NCBI GenBank assembly: GCA_036867785.1
Contig: CP145413.1
Location: forward strand, 1,364,001-1,428,000
Length of the DNA stretch: 64,000 nt
Direction of reading: 5' to 3'
Source: Plasmodiophora brassicae
Taxonomy: Eukaryota; Endomyxa: Phytomyxea; Phytomyxea; Plasmodiophorida
Made by a program: the position numbers and the translations under genes. Under the pieces are notes generated by a model. It searched no databases and had not been told where the DNA came from. It was given only the letters and a program-made list of their open reading frames with translations. Shown here in pieces: positions 49,814 through 61,463 of the stretch. Each line of letters begins with the position of its first letter. Within the stretch, counting starts at the first letter, position 1.

Positions 49814-51911
49814 TTACAGTTCATGGATTAATGGGTTGCCGTCTTCGTCGAGTACGGAGGCGATCTGGTCGGCAACGACCCGCATTTGGTCATAGGTGAT
49901 GGCGGGAAAGTCGCCGTGCATGGTGCCACCCGGGATGTGACCCAGAGCCAGGTAACGTCGGTTCATCATGCGCGCCAGGTGCTCGTAGCATCGGTTGACA
50001 TGGCGGTCCGGCGTGATTTCCAGCAAGGCGGCCCCAGCGCCAGTGAACACGAAGTTGGACAACCCTGCACCGTGAATGCCGGCGACGACCTTCGCCTTCG
50101 CATAGGCCGTCATCTGCTCAACGAGCGTACCAGTCCCGTCATGCACGTTGATCCTGGGCCCGAACCGTTTGCGTAAGAAACGCTGCACGTCCACGATTAG
50201 CAGGCAGAACAGGTCGCCCCCACGGCCCGTGACGTACCTGAAGCTCTGCATCGTTTGGAAACGTGCGCGTTCGACGACTGACGTAGACGATGTCGCCGGC
50301 AGCGTTCGTGGCGGGACGCACGTGGGTAGACGGGGCGAAATCCTGAACGGCGTGAATGGCAAGTCTTGGTGGCAGGAACGCGCTCCAGATATCGCCGCCG
50401 AAGCGATCGTCGTCGTCGGGGACCCTGTCCCAGTCGATGACATAGAGACCTTGTCGGAAGTTCACCGTCGTGTGACCGGCGTCGTCGGGACATCGCAAGA
50501 TGATCTCGGGGCGCAGCTCGGGAATCATCTCGACTGCTTCGTCTATGACGCGCGATAGGCCTTGACGCGGTAGCAGGAGCCGGACGTCGCGGTACTCAGG
50601 ACGGGATAGGACGTAGCGATGCAACAGCAACAGCTTGGGCAGGACCTCGATCACGGCGTGATAGTGGTTGCCGACGAAGAAATCGAGAACCGACGCCAAT
50701 GGTGCGTCGACGATCTGGACCGTCTCAGTCGCCAGATGCGACAGACGGTGTTGATCGACGCTGGTCGCCTGCCGGCCTCCTGACAACAACCCGTCAACGG
50801 TATGGCTGCAGGCCGTTTACCGGATCGTACCAGTGTGCACAGTGCATTCGGTCGTGATTGCTCCCGTCCCGGAGATGGAGCCTTTCTTGATGAACACGAG
50901 GTGTACGTTCTCGCCCAGCACCGTCACGACGATGTCGTTATTGCGTTTGGCGTCATTGCCCCAGCGACGCGAAATTCGCCACCGACCCGATGGACAGTAC
51001 GTCGGATGTGACGGCGTGCCTGCCGTCGCCATCGTCAGCGCCTCATCTGCCAGCGACCGTGCCAGGCGATCCCCAGCGAAACAGAATGATCGGATCAATG
51101 CGGCCATTCGTAGGCGATCCGGGGAACGTTCGAGGCGAAGCGCTTGGTCGGCATTCGTCCACGCCTCGTCGTATCCACCAGTGTTCAGCAACGTCAACGC
51201 CAGGTTCATATGCGCGTTCGACAATGCGGGTGGATCGAGCCGCCCCCCAAACTGGACAATCATCCTCCGGAACACGCCGGCCGCCTCCCGTGCTTCATTA
51301 TTGTACCCGAGCACAGCCCCGTATGCGGTGAGAACGTCAAGGTCGTCGGGCAGCATTTCTGCAGCGACTGTGTCAGGGGCGGGGTCGCATCCTGGCAAAC
51401 CTCAACAGTGGACCTGCTGCGAGGCGGCACATCCTTGCCATATCCTGGCGCCCCATGGGCAAACGCGCTCCCAGCTGCTGCCTATCGTTCAGTAGCGAGT
51501 TGACCGCCTTGCACAGCGACGAATGCATCGTGGGATCGTTCGGGAACCGGCGGCACCCTGAAGAGCGCCGTTAACGGTGCGTGCGTTTGCACACAGCCGG
51601 ATTCCAACCGTTGCGGTACGTAACGACTGCAGATTCCGGGTCCCCTGAACGCGACAGCGCCGTGCCCAGGTTATAGTAAACGGCCCTAATATCGGGCGCC
51701 ATCCGCTGTGCCGTTCGCAGCGATGATGCAGCTGCCGCAGTGTCGTTCGTTACAGACCCCGCACGCATCGAATCAAACAGGGGCCACCTCGTGCGAAATC
51801 GCCTGCGGCGAACGCCTGCTGGCTGGCGACCAGGACATCCTGCAGCGTCGTCGGCGATGGCGCCGCGGCGACCCCGGCGATGCACAACGTGACGGCGCAC
51901 GCGACGAACAT
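49814..51911 (-). CDS. TPR-GT61 glycosyltransferase fusion with signal peptide
   Basis: Six exons on the minus strand: 51911-51788, 51731-51609, 51557-51414, 51358-50831, 50779-50238 and 50182-49814 (introns 51-56 nt), 609 aa. The signal peptide MFVACAVTLCIAGVAAAP places the protein in the secretory pathway. Next come TPR repeats: ASQQAFAAGDFARAASSLRT, RMAPDIRAVYYNLGTALSRS, AYGAVLGYNNEAREAAGVFR and NLALTLLNTGGYDEAWTNAD. The C-terminal half is a GT61 (DUF563, EOGT/POMGNT2-type) domain: DFFVGNHYHAVIEVLPKLLL, GDIVYVSRRTRTFPNDAEL and the signature VVAGIHGAGLSNFVFTGAGA followed by LLEITPDRH. GT61 enzymes transfer GlcNAc or xylose to proteins or glycans. A lumenal TPR on the same chain may recognise substrate, as the TPRs of OGT do (analogy only). 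Confidence 0.83.
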
Positions 51912-52034
51912 TAGTGCGGACTCGTCGGCGCGTGGGCGAACGACGACGCGTCGCTATGCAATCGGACACGTACCCGAAATGGACACATTAACAGTCGGAG
52001 ATGGTCATATACATAGGGACACGTTCAGCAGGTG

Positions 52035-53330
52035 CTACGCGCAGCATTGTTCGTAGAGCAGCATGTAGGCACGTGCTGATAGGACGGACTGCAGAGTGCA
52101 TTCCCGGACCAGGTCGTCGCTGATGTCGTACCAGGCGCCGTGATCGGGCGGGATGCCACGACGAAAGACAGTGAAATGGCCACCGGCGCGACCGTGATGG
52201 CTGGCCACCATAACGGCTTGTAGAGCGTAACGCCGGCCAGGGTAGTGGGACAGAGAGGTGCGGCACAGGTCCAGGTGCACTGGGAATTCCACAAACGATG
52301 CATTCACTTCGATCTGCGAGACGCGCCGGTTGATGTGCAGGACCAGGGCGCTCGGGTACCTCGCGAAACGAGTTCGTTTGCGGGCGCGCAAGCCCGTCTT
52401 ATTGCACTGGTCGCATCGGACACCCTCGACCAACTCCGACGCCGTGAACGCTTCCAGACAGTCCATCAGCGAATGGGAATCGCCCCGCGGAACAGGTATC
52501 GATAACGCCACCTCACTGGAGAGCAGAACGTCGGACTGAGGAACCAAACCCAGATTGGTCAAGAACCCGTGGCAGAACAGGACTAGGTAGTGCGATTACC
52601 TCGTGGGCGCATTCGTCAAACGACAATGACGACTGCAGCACGAACGAGAACCTGATAGGATAGCGGGTGAATGTTGCACAGAGGCGTACGGCGAACCACA
52701 ACGGAGCCTACGGGTTCACAGCAGGACGAGGATGGTTGCCAATGTCAACCGCAACGACCATGCCCGTGGATGGATCAGCTTCGGCCCTGAACACGTCGTA
52801 CATTTCCATGAGGACGACGAAAAACTCGTGGGCGTCCTGTTACGAAACGTGAAGGGTGAACTCCATTCGGAGTCGGCCAAACCGGCAGCAGGCAGGGTAC
52901 CTGTTCCTGGAACCGAGCGAACCGCGGGCACTGCTGGCGGAACTCGTCGTAGACGGTGAGCGGATCAGCAAGCGGATCGTCTGAAACGCACCGAAGGGCG
53001 TGGTCAAACAGGCGCGTGAACCGGGACCGATATCTGCGGCGGGATTCGCCCTGCAGAGCCTGACGAAGCTCGTTCGGGAATGTCGCCGAACCTGCCACGA
53101 GCATCATCTAGGCGGAGACTGAGACCAGGATAGAAAACGGTGACGGCCCCTGTGATTACGACGGCGTTCATCCAGCAGGTGTTGCCGGTATTGGGCAGGC
53201 CGCGAATCCGGAGACGCCGGCGCCCCTTCCGTCTCCTGCCGTAGGTACCCGGTTGCCAGTTGGCGACGGCGATACAGGCCGCTATACCCAGAATCGACAG
53301 CACAGCTGCCGTCCTCTGACCGGGTACCAT
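52035..53330 (-). CDS. USP30-like membrane ubiquitin-specific protease
   Basis: Five exons on the minus strand: 53330-53160, 53107-52901, 52836-52759, 52707-52600 and 52535-52035 (introns 51-64 nt), 354 aa. The N terminus is one hydrophobic segment (AAVLSILGIAACIAVANW) followed by a basic patch (GRRRKGRRRLRIRG), the mitochondrial outer-membrane anchor layout of USP30. The catalytic Cys box is GLPNTGNTCWMNAV, the QQ-type box is EQDAHEFFVVLMEMYD, a CDQC pair lies in the fingers, and the His box is GGHFTVFRR. The third triad position reads WYDISDDLV, with Ser where most USPs have Asp or Asn; human USP30 also uses Ser here (VSDD). The ending SARAYMLLYE matches too. USP30 opposes Parkin-type mitophagy in animals; the role here is inferred. 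Confidence 0.82.
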
Positions 53331-53732
53331 CGCAGCGGGCCGTCACCGCAGTGGGTGTCCGGCCCGGCGACCCGCGCGCCGCAGTGGAAGCTGCACCTGG
53401 ATGCAGTCCTGGCGGACTCGGAGCAGCGCATGCGCCGCCCGGGGCATCCGACCGGGGTCCTATGTACGTACATACGCAACGGCGATAACCACCGAGCCCA
53501 CTGAACGGGAAGGTGCTCATGACGCAGCCATACTCCGACCTAGGCTAGGCGCGTGTGCAACGCAGCGACAGTGCACCCGTCCAAGACCCAGCCCATGTGC
53601 ATACCGTAGCGTGCATCGCGCGTTGGTCGAATGGTGTTGCGCGACGGGGTTCCGGTTACGCGCGCCCTCGCACGGCCGGGTTCGACGGAAGCGACGCCGC
53701 CGGCAAAACGCTGACGTCGACGTGGCGTGCTG
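53331..53732. promoter_or_regulatory. Divergent intergenic region (USP30-like / UGGT)
   Basis: 402 bp between opposing starts; it should hold both promoters. No defined element recognised. Confidence 0.4.
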
Positions 53733-56700
53733 ATGCCACTGTCGTTGTGCTGGGCGTCGGCCGCCCTTGTCGGCGTCATCGTGGCCGTCGCCGCCGCGTC
53801 CGACGTGGACGTCGAGTTACGGTCCGAGTTCCCGCCCGGGTCGCTGACACACCAGGCGCTGTGCGTTGTCACACCCGACCGGAGGTTGTCGTACGTCTGA
53901 AGTTTTGATCGGTAGGGAGTTCTATGGCGAGCTGTCGCTGTTCTGGGAAGCGGTCGCGATCGCTGCGGACGCCCATCAGGCGAACGGGACGGAACAGGAC
54001 GAATTCGCGCGTATCATGTCATCCTGTCTCGAACATCATACCGCATCGGTCTGCTCGGTCCTGCAAATGACCTTGGTACGACGATGGGTTATCCGCTTTG
54101 TTCCCATTTGTAACTCGTTCGCAATCAGGCCTTGAATGCATATTCGCCACGTCTCGAAACCAATCGCCAACTCCTCAAGGTCCTTCCCGAGGAATGCGCG
54201 CCCCGGAATCGGGATACTGAATCCGTCTCAGGAGACGTTACGCAGGAAGGGTCCTGTAACAGCGTGCTCCAAGGCTGCTATTGTTTCGTATGGCGACGAG
54301 GCGGTGTCGTGCGGGTTCGATGAGAGCCTTGCTGTCTCGGTTTCGAATGCGTCCATCTTCAGTTTCGACCACTTGCACCCGCTGTCGTCGTCACCCGGTG
54401 GGGTACACATTCGTGCCTTTTATCTCGTCCGCTTACTCTGGTTTCATTACAGGTCGTCCTGTCATTGTTTACGCTGACCTAGGAAGACAAGGGTTCGCCG
54501 AAATCCACAAACGGATTACGGAATCGAGGGTATTTGATGTCGGGCTTCCGCGTACATCTGTTGACCCGTTCCGCAGAGCCTCGCTTACGTTGTTCGTCTC
54601 GTCTCCCTGGATGATATTGAGGACGCCAGAGTGCCCTCGTTCAATCTCAATGGGTACGGCATTGAGCTGGCTTTCAAGAATATGGAGTACAATGTCCTGG
54701 ACGACCGAAATGCCGATTCCGAGCAGAAGCAAGAGGCTGCTGTCAATGGTTTGCCTGGCAGTTGGTGACGCTTTGCATACCCACCGCCTCACTTGCGTGC
54801 AGGCGTTTTCTTTGAAACGTTATCCAAACGGTATCCAAAGAGCGCGTCCGCCCTGCAGAAGATGAAGGGTGAAGGCGATGACATCAAAGTTTGGGACATG
54901 GGTGAGGTGCAGAACATTACATGGAATTGAGAACCATTTATGCCGGTTGCAGGAAAATTCGGACTGCAAGCGCTGCAACGGATCGCTTCAAGCAAAGACA
55001 GCTTGGGGACGCTTGCATCGCTTGCCGGCGATTTCCCTAACTATGCTGCGTCCCTTAGGAAAGTCAGGGTGCCGAAAGAAGGTCAGTCGACGTAACCGGG
55101 TGGGTAATCTGCGGTTTCATGCTGTCGAGCAGTGTCTGAGAGCGTCGACGCATTACACGCCAGCGGGATTCCCGCGGGGTTCAGTGCCCTGACACTCAAT
55201 GGCATATCGTTGGATTCGAGCGACCTGGACATTTTCGATATACATGCCATTGCCGTCAAGGAAGCCGCCTATATTGCCTTGCTTGACAAGATGGGTCTAG
55301 ACCATAGTCAGGTCCGGAATCTGCTTCAACCGCCAAGTAACCTGAGCTTGGGTTGTTCCTCATTGGCGAATCTTACTCAGTGTCCATTACAGATAATGGC
55401 CGCCCGCCTTCCCCAGCTACTCTGTTTGCTAGGGTTGCCGATAACAACGGCGTCCGATTGGATACCCGGGACGATGTCATCGTATGGATGAACGATTTGG
55501 AAAAGGGATCCAAACAGTACCGGGATTGGCCGCGATCATTCTTCTCGTTGCTTCAGATTGGATACCCAGGCCAAATCCGGGCGCTGGCTCGCAACGTTTA
55601 CACCTGTGTTGCCATCGTTGACCCGACGACTACCGATGGGCTTGTTCTTGTTGATTGGCTGAAGGAGTTCGTCAAGATGAATGCACCGCTCCGTGTTGGC
55701 ATCGTGTTCAATATTGACCATGGGTGCGCCACGTGATGAGCCCGAGTTTCCTATCATATGACAATGTTTATCAGGGGTGAAAACCGTGGTGCCAGTGAGG
55801 TCGCTGCGCGAGAGGTATTAGTTACGAGATTGTCACTGTTCGCATTGTCAATTGATGGGATCTGCCAGGTACTGGGACCCGACCTCCGCGAATCGCTTGG
55901 AGTCAACGGTACCACTAACCAGCCGGAACGGTCTGGCAACAGCCAGACGTCTGGTGCTGTCATTGCAGCAGTATTCAAAGCGTTGTTTAAGCTGTCGAAG
56001 AAAAAGTATGCTCAGTGGCTGGTGGATCCAATGCGCTCTCTCAATTGGTGTTCAGGGCATTCACTTTCCTTTCAAAATTGGCAACGCATGTGCAATCGCC
56101 CGCCCCTCCCACCTTGTCCACCATCCGCTTCTGTATGCCCTCCTCAGATCGAGCACTGCTGGATACCGCCGTTGACGAGTTCAACGACTACATTGTATCC
56201 TGCAAGCAATACGTCAAGGGCCGCCGTCTCAACTCTGGTTCGCTCTTCTTTGTCAACGGCGTCGCGCATGTCTTCGACTCCCTCGTCGGCCGACAGGCAT
56301 TCCAGCAGCGTCTTATTCGTATCATATATCTTTGGCAGCACGCAGGTATTGCTCGCTCGGCCTTCCACTTTCATAATTGCAACCTGACGCTCGCCGCAGT
56401 GAGCTTGGCCGTGCGCGATGGTCTGCTTAACGACGACACGGATCTTGAACGCTTCATGTTCGATGCCGACGATGTCGTACAAGTTCAGTCAGACGTCGTT
56501 GCTGTTCCCAAATCGTCACACAAGTACGTTGGCGACTACCATGTGGTCGCGGCTCCGTCAGGGTTGAGATACGTATCGGAGGGGTTCACAACCGTATGGG
56601 TTAACGCCGATCTCGACACTGACCTTGGCGCCCGTATCGCATTCAATGCTGTCCAGTTCGCAATTCGTAACGGCGACGTGCGTCTCGCCTTCGTCTTCCC

Positions 56701-59412
56701 AACGTCCGTTACTGCGAACGGGCAGGCTTCAGACAGGTACTTTCATGGCCGTTATTGCTTGCTGCTGTCGTATAACATCGTTTTCAGGTTGACGAGTGTT
56801 AACTGGGTTGTTGCGTCGTTGCAGAACGTGCAGGACATTGCCCGCGTCCTTGCGGTTAAGTGCTCCCAGTCTCTTTGGTCCCCAACGGTGACCGTGGAAC
56901 ATGCGTTATCCCTTGTTCTTGGATCGGGTGCAGCATTGCGGGATGACCTTCCAAGTCTGGGCGCGTCATTCCCAGATCCAGCAGTAGTCGTCGACGGCAG
57001 GGTCTTCGGCCCCTTGTCCCGGCCTCTTGATATATCGGAATTCGGTGTCGTTCTTCAAGGTCGCCAGGTCATTCCCGATGACATCGTGCAAGATAATGCC
57101 TGGCTAGTGCGGTCCATTCTTGGATGCCGCGCTCGTGATAGCTCAGTGCAGGCCCTGCCCGCTCTGCCCCATGGCCAGGCGACGTCGCTGCGATTCCCGT
57201 CGCCGTCGTCTTCCCTGTCTGTTACTGCCGTTATCGATCCGCTGTCGGAAACAGCGCAAAAGCTTGCTCCTGTCCTTCTGGCACTGCGAAAGGATCTCCA
57301 TTGGGATATCACCCTCGTTATCAATCCAACAACGCAGGCGACGTCGGTTCCAATCCAACGCTTCTACCGATACGTCTTTCGGCCTACCCTCGAGTTTCTT
57401 GCTAATGGCGCTAGAGACCATAGGTGATCATGCCTCGATTCGCAAGTATCCTGTTCACTAACTATGTACTTTGCCAGGGCTGCAACTGCCTCGTTTTCGT
57501 CTCTGCCGACGGCTCCCGTCCTTACGCTGTCTATTGAAACGAGCGAACCATGGATGGTTGAGTCTGTTGACGCCGCGGAAGACCTCGACAACCTTCAACT
57601 TGTTCAGAACGGTCGTGTTCAAGCAACGTTTGCTTTGAAGCACCTCCTAGGTCGGTTATTTTCCTCCCCAAACGTTTCGCGATTTGATTCCTGTCTCATT
57701 CAGTGTACGGATCATGCACTGACGCCGCAACTGGATCGCCGCCTGCTGGGCTCAAGCTTCTTCTCGGCACTCCTAGTGATCTGCATGTACAAGACACCAT
57801 CGTCATGGAGAACTTGGGATATTTTCAGCTGAAGGTAGCGTTGTTTAACTTGCCCCTAGGCGAAGGTCTAATCCAGCGGTTCGGCAGGCTAGCCCAAACA
57901 TCTGGGAACTGACCCTGGCTCCGGGCCGTGCCTCCGAAATATACGAGTTCCCGCAAGACGCCGGCCACGTGACAGGGTTTGCCACGGGATCTGTACGTTG
58001 ATTGTCGTTTCCGTATAACGTTGAGTAATTGTGCCTATGTAGGATGGGCGCCTGCGTGTCATCGTCCGCAGTTTCGTTGGATCGCATCTGAGGTTGAATG
58101 TAGCGCGACGACCAGGGATGGAACAGGTCCGGATATCGCCTTGTTGTTGACCACTGCCGTCACGCTGATATCCTCTGTCGCCCCAGGCTGACCTGTCACT
58201 TGAAGTCACTGCACCGGCATCTAAGGGATTCTGGGGTTCGATTAACAGCATGTTTGGCTCGGACAATGTCTGTATATGGTGATGCCTGCTCGAACGTTCG
58301 CTGACGAGAGACACAGAATCGGGGGAACGCAGCAGACAAGACGATCCACATCTTTTCTCTGGCGTCCGGCCACTTATATGAGCGGTTTCTACGAATCATG
58401 ATGCTGAGTGTCATCAAGCGAATGGCGGGCACTGGATACAGTGTCAAGTTTTGGTTCATTCGGCAGTTCCTGTCGCCACAGTTCAAATCAACCATCGGTG
58501 CATTTGCGGAGCAGCGTAAGGCCCTGTCACGATCGCGATATCTCGTTTGCTGCTAAGATGCTGTCAGACGGTTGTTCCGTCGAGCTTGTCACGTACAAGT
58601 GGCCGTACTGGTTGCGTCGGCAACGCGAGAAGCAGCGGGTCATTTGGGGCTACAAGATCCTCTTCCTCGACGTTGTCTTTCCCATACAACTGGACCGCAT
58701 CATCTTCATCGATGCCGACCAGGTCAGATCGGTCATCGGGTTTCCTAGCACACCCGTCCCTGACGGGGCAACCCTCGCGCAGGTCGTTCGCGGCGACCTG
58801 TCCGAACTGTGGAACCTGGACCTACGCGGGCGACCCTACGCGTACACGCCGTTCTGTGACAGCAACAAGGAGACGGAAGGTTTCCGGTTCTGGAAGGGCG
58901 GGTTCTGGCGCGATCACCTGAGGGGCAAACCGTACCACATCAGCGCCCTCTACGTGGTCGACCTCAAGCAGTTCAGGCGCATGCGCGCCGGCGATACGCT
59001 GCGCGCCCTGTATGATAACCTGTCGGCCGACCCGAACAGTCTCGCGAACCTGGACCAGGATCTGCCCAACTACGCGCAGGACCATGTCGGCATCTACTCC
59101 CTGCCACAGGAATGGCTGTGGTGCGAAACCTGGTGCTCCATGGGATCGCTGAGTGAGTGTGCACGATGACGCGCGCCCTGCCCCGATGTGGCTCTGACTT
59201 GTGGCTTGCTGGCAGAGAAGGCCAAGACCATCGACCTGTGCAATAACCCGATGACGAAGGAACCGAAACTGTCGCGCGCCCGTCGCCTACTCCCGGAATG
59301 GAACGAGCTCGACGCTGAAGCGAACCCTCGGGATGAATCTCGAGGCATCCCGAGCGTTCCCGCGTCGCCGGGCCGGCCCGCCCCGAACGATGACGAACGG
59401 AACGAACTGTAG
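53733..59412 (+). CDS. UGGT: UDP-glucose:glycoprotein glucosyltransferase (UGGT)
   Basis: A multi-exon gene; exon 1 is 53733-53860, exon 2 starts at 53916, the largest exon lies within 56015-57427 and the catalytic exon runs from about 58400 to 59150. Other borders are approximate. UGGT is the ER folding sensor that reglucosylates misfolded N-glycoproteins for calnexin/calreticulin. The signal peptide is [20 protein letters not shown]. Several thioredoxin-like sensor domains follow. The GT24 catalytic domain is very clear: [12 protein letters not shown] (DxD), [73 protein letters not shown] and [14 protein letters not shown]; after one intron come [20 protein letters not shown] and [10 protein letters not shown]. 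The C terminus is DDERNEL, a KDEL-type ER-retrieval variant. Length and domain order fit family members of about 1500 aa. Confidence 0.92.
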
Positions 59413-59558
59413 GCCCTGGGTGAATACAACGGCCGGCCGTTCGGGATCGCCCTCTGGTCCTTCCAGCGCGTGCCGAACAGGCGGATCGCTGCTGTTCGTG
59501 AGCACGGCAACAGGTACTAGCCCACAGACAGCAGCGTCGCTTCGTGTCACACAGCGTC

Positions 59559-60277
59559 ATGTCGGGCGACGCCCAGCCGGCGACGTCGTCCGGCCCCGTG
59601 CTGTTCGTCAGCTCCGTTTCGTCGCCGAGCCGAGCCGTCTGGATGCTGGCGAAACAGGTCCACCCCAGTCTGCGGGTCGTCGAGGTCGACCAGGGCGAGC
59701 ACATGCCCGACCATCCCGCCCGGGTGCCGTGCTTCCGCGACGACGCCAACTATTCGCCACCGCTCGTCCTATACGAAGGCCATGCCATCCTCCGATACCT
59801 CGCCCGGGGGACCCCGTTCTACCCAGACGACCTGACCGCCTGCGCCATCATCGACAACGTCCTCGTCAGTGTGGACGATCGCCAGCAAACGTCCCTCGTC
59901 AACTGACGCGCCCCGCCTCGCAGGACTACCAGGGTCGCGTCCTGAATCCAGCGTTAACGAGAGGCGTCATGCCGCTGGCGAAGCCGACCCTGTTCGCAAT
60001 GGACGATCCGGAGCAGACGAAACAGCTGGTGAGGCACGGTCAGGCGGATCTGGCGAGGTCGCTGCGGCATCTGGACGCGGGCGTGCTGGCCGACGACGCG
60101 AGCGCGTACCTGTGCGGGCCGACCATGACGATCGCCGACCTCGCCGTCGGATCCGCCCTGATGATGCTGAGCCACCCGGCTGTCCAGATCGATCTGGCAC
60201 CGTTCCCCAGGGTGCAATCCTGGCTGGCGCGTTGCACGGCGTCCTCGACGTGGATCGGGCTGCCCCCGTCGTCCTAA
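59559..60277 (+). CDS. Glutathione S-transferase-like protein
   Basis: Two exons (59559-59870, 59924-60277; intron 53 nt), 221 aa, normal GST size. The thioredoxin-fold N-terminal domain carries VLFVSSVSSPSRAVWMLAKQ (a Ser near the start fits the Ser-type catalytic residue of theta or insect-like classes), then HPARVPCFRDD (cis-Pro loop VP) and YEGHAILRYLA (the glutathione-binding E-S/G-xAIxxYL motif, with Gly-His for the usual Ser). The C-terminal helical domain contains AYLCGPTMTIADLAVGSALM, the N-capping box motif (TxAD). Probable cytosolic detoxification role; the class is not certain. Confidence 0.82.
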
Positions 60278-60299
60278 ACAGGAACGGTCCCGTTCGTTG

Positions 60300-61195
60300 T
60301 TATTGGATGACGTTGGGCAGCGCCGCCGGCTCCAGGGCATCGTCGGCGTGTTTGTGCTCGGTCAGGCAGCCGGATCGCAAGGTATCCGCTAGGCCCAGCA
60401 TGGACGGCGGCACGCTGTCGATCGGCGACGGCTTGCGTTTCAGGCTGCGATAGTAGGTGTCGATCAGGCGTTTCATGGCCCGTTTCGTGTCCTGGGCGGA
60501 CACGCCCGCGACGGTCAGCATGTCGCCCCAGATGCGGCTGTGCAGGGACGGCTGCCCAACACTGGACGACGACGCGCGTAGGTCTGCGTCGTCGGCCCGT
60601 TCAGCACGACGACGGCCGGCCGTTTCAACGGACTGGACGTACATGGGAGAAGGTTCTCGGACAGGATCAGATGGGGAGTGATGTTGTCCACGAGGGCCAC
60701 GTTCAGCGCGACGAAGGCTTTGACCTCGTCGTACACGGTGTCGACGGTCACCTGCACGGCAGACGGCTGAGTAAGACAGGGAAGCGCGCATCGTGCAATT
60801 ACGACGGCGCCGGTCTTACGTATCGCGACGGGATCGACCTCATCACGTCCTTCAGCGCTTCGAACGCCTTCTTGCCCGCGTCGGCGGACGACGGGCCGGC
60901 CTTGCGGTCCTTACTGCCGGGCGTCGGCGGCCTCTGGACGACACACACACACGTGTGAGGATGCCGTCGAGATGGCAACGCAATGGCGTCACACGGCAAC
61001 GGCGGCAGTGACAGGCGCCGCCAGGACGACGTTCGCCTTCGGGTCGCGCGAGGCGACCCACTCACGCAGCTTCATATCGATGGCCTCGATCGACACGTCC
61101 AGCTGGTCGACGGTCGCCTCGATCGACCGGAGCGCATCGAGGATCGCCCGCTCGGACGACAGGCTGGCGCCCGCATGGGCCACCGCTCCGTCCAT
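60300..61195 (-). CDS. Hypothetical multi-exon protein
   Basis: Minus-strand pieces in different frames look like successive exons: MDGAVAHAGASLSSERAILD followed by IEATVDQLDVSIEAIDMKLR (from ATG 61195), then PPTPGSKDRKAGPSS and KKAFEALKDVMRSIPSRY (about 60925-60820), VTVDTVYDEVKAFVALNVAL (about 60760-60660, after an intron with a GTAAG donor) and IWGDMLTVAGVSAQDTKRAM with a C-terminal tail ending at 60300. All are helical. The last splice junction could not be resolved. No family recognised. It is convergent with the GST gene, 22 bp away. Boundaries approximate. Confidence 0.5.
60941..60957. repeat. (AC)n short repeat in a probable intron
   Basis: Six AC units followed by GTGTG, a near-palindromic dinucleotide tract, probably in the first intron of the hypothetical minus-strand gene. 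Confidence 0.7.
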
Positions 61196-61463
61196 GAGGC
61201 GCGCCTCGGAGTCGTCGCCCGTGCCACACTGCCACACAGCGCACTACGTGTGTGCAGTGCACACGCACAGTGCGCGTGGGGACCGCTGCAGTTCTCCGAC
61301 TGGCAACTGCAGGCCGGCGGACCGTACACTAATCGATAGCTGGCCGACGGGCGCATCCAGGGCCCTGACAACTTCAATTGCCATATTGTAACTTTGTGAC
61401 AGACACTTGAACCAGGGTGGTTGCACCGTTCTGTATTGCCCGAACGCTCGATCTCTTGGGGAG

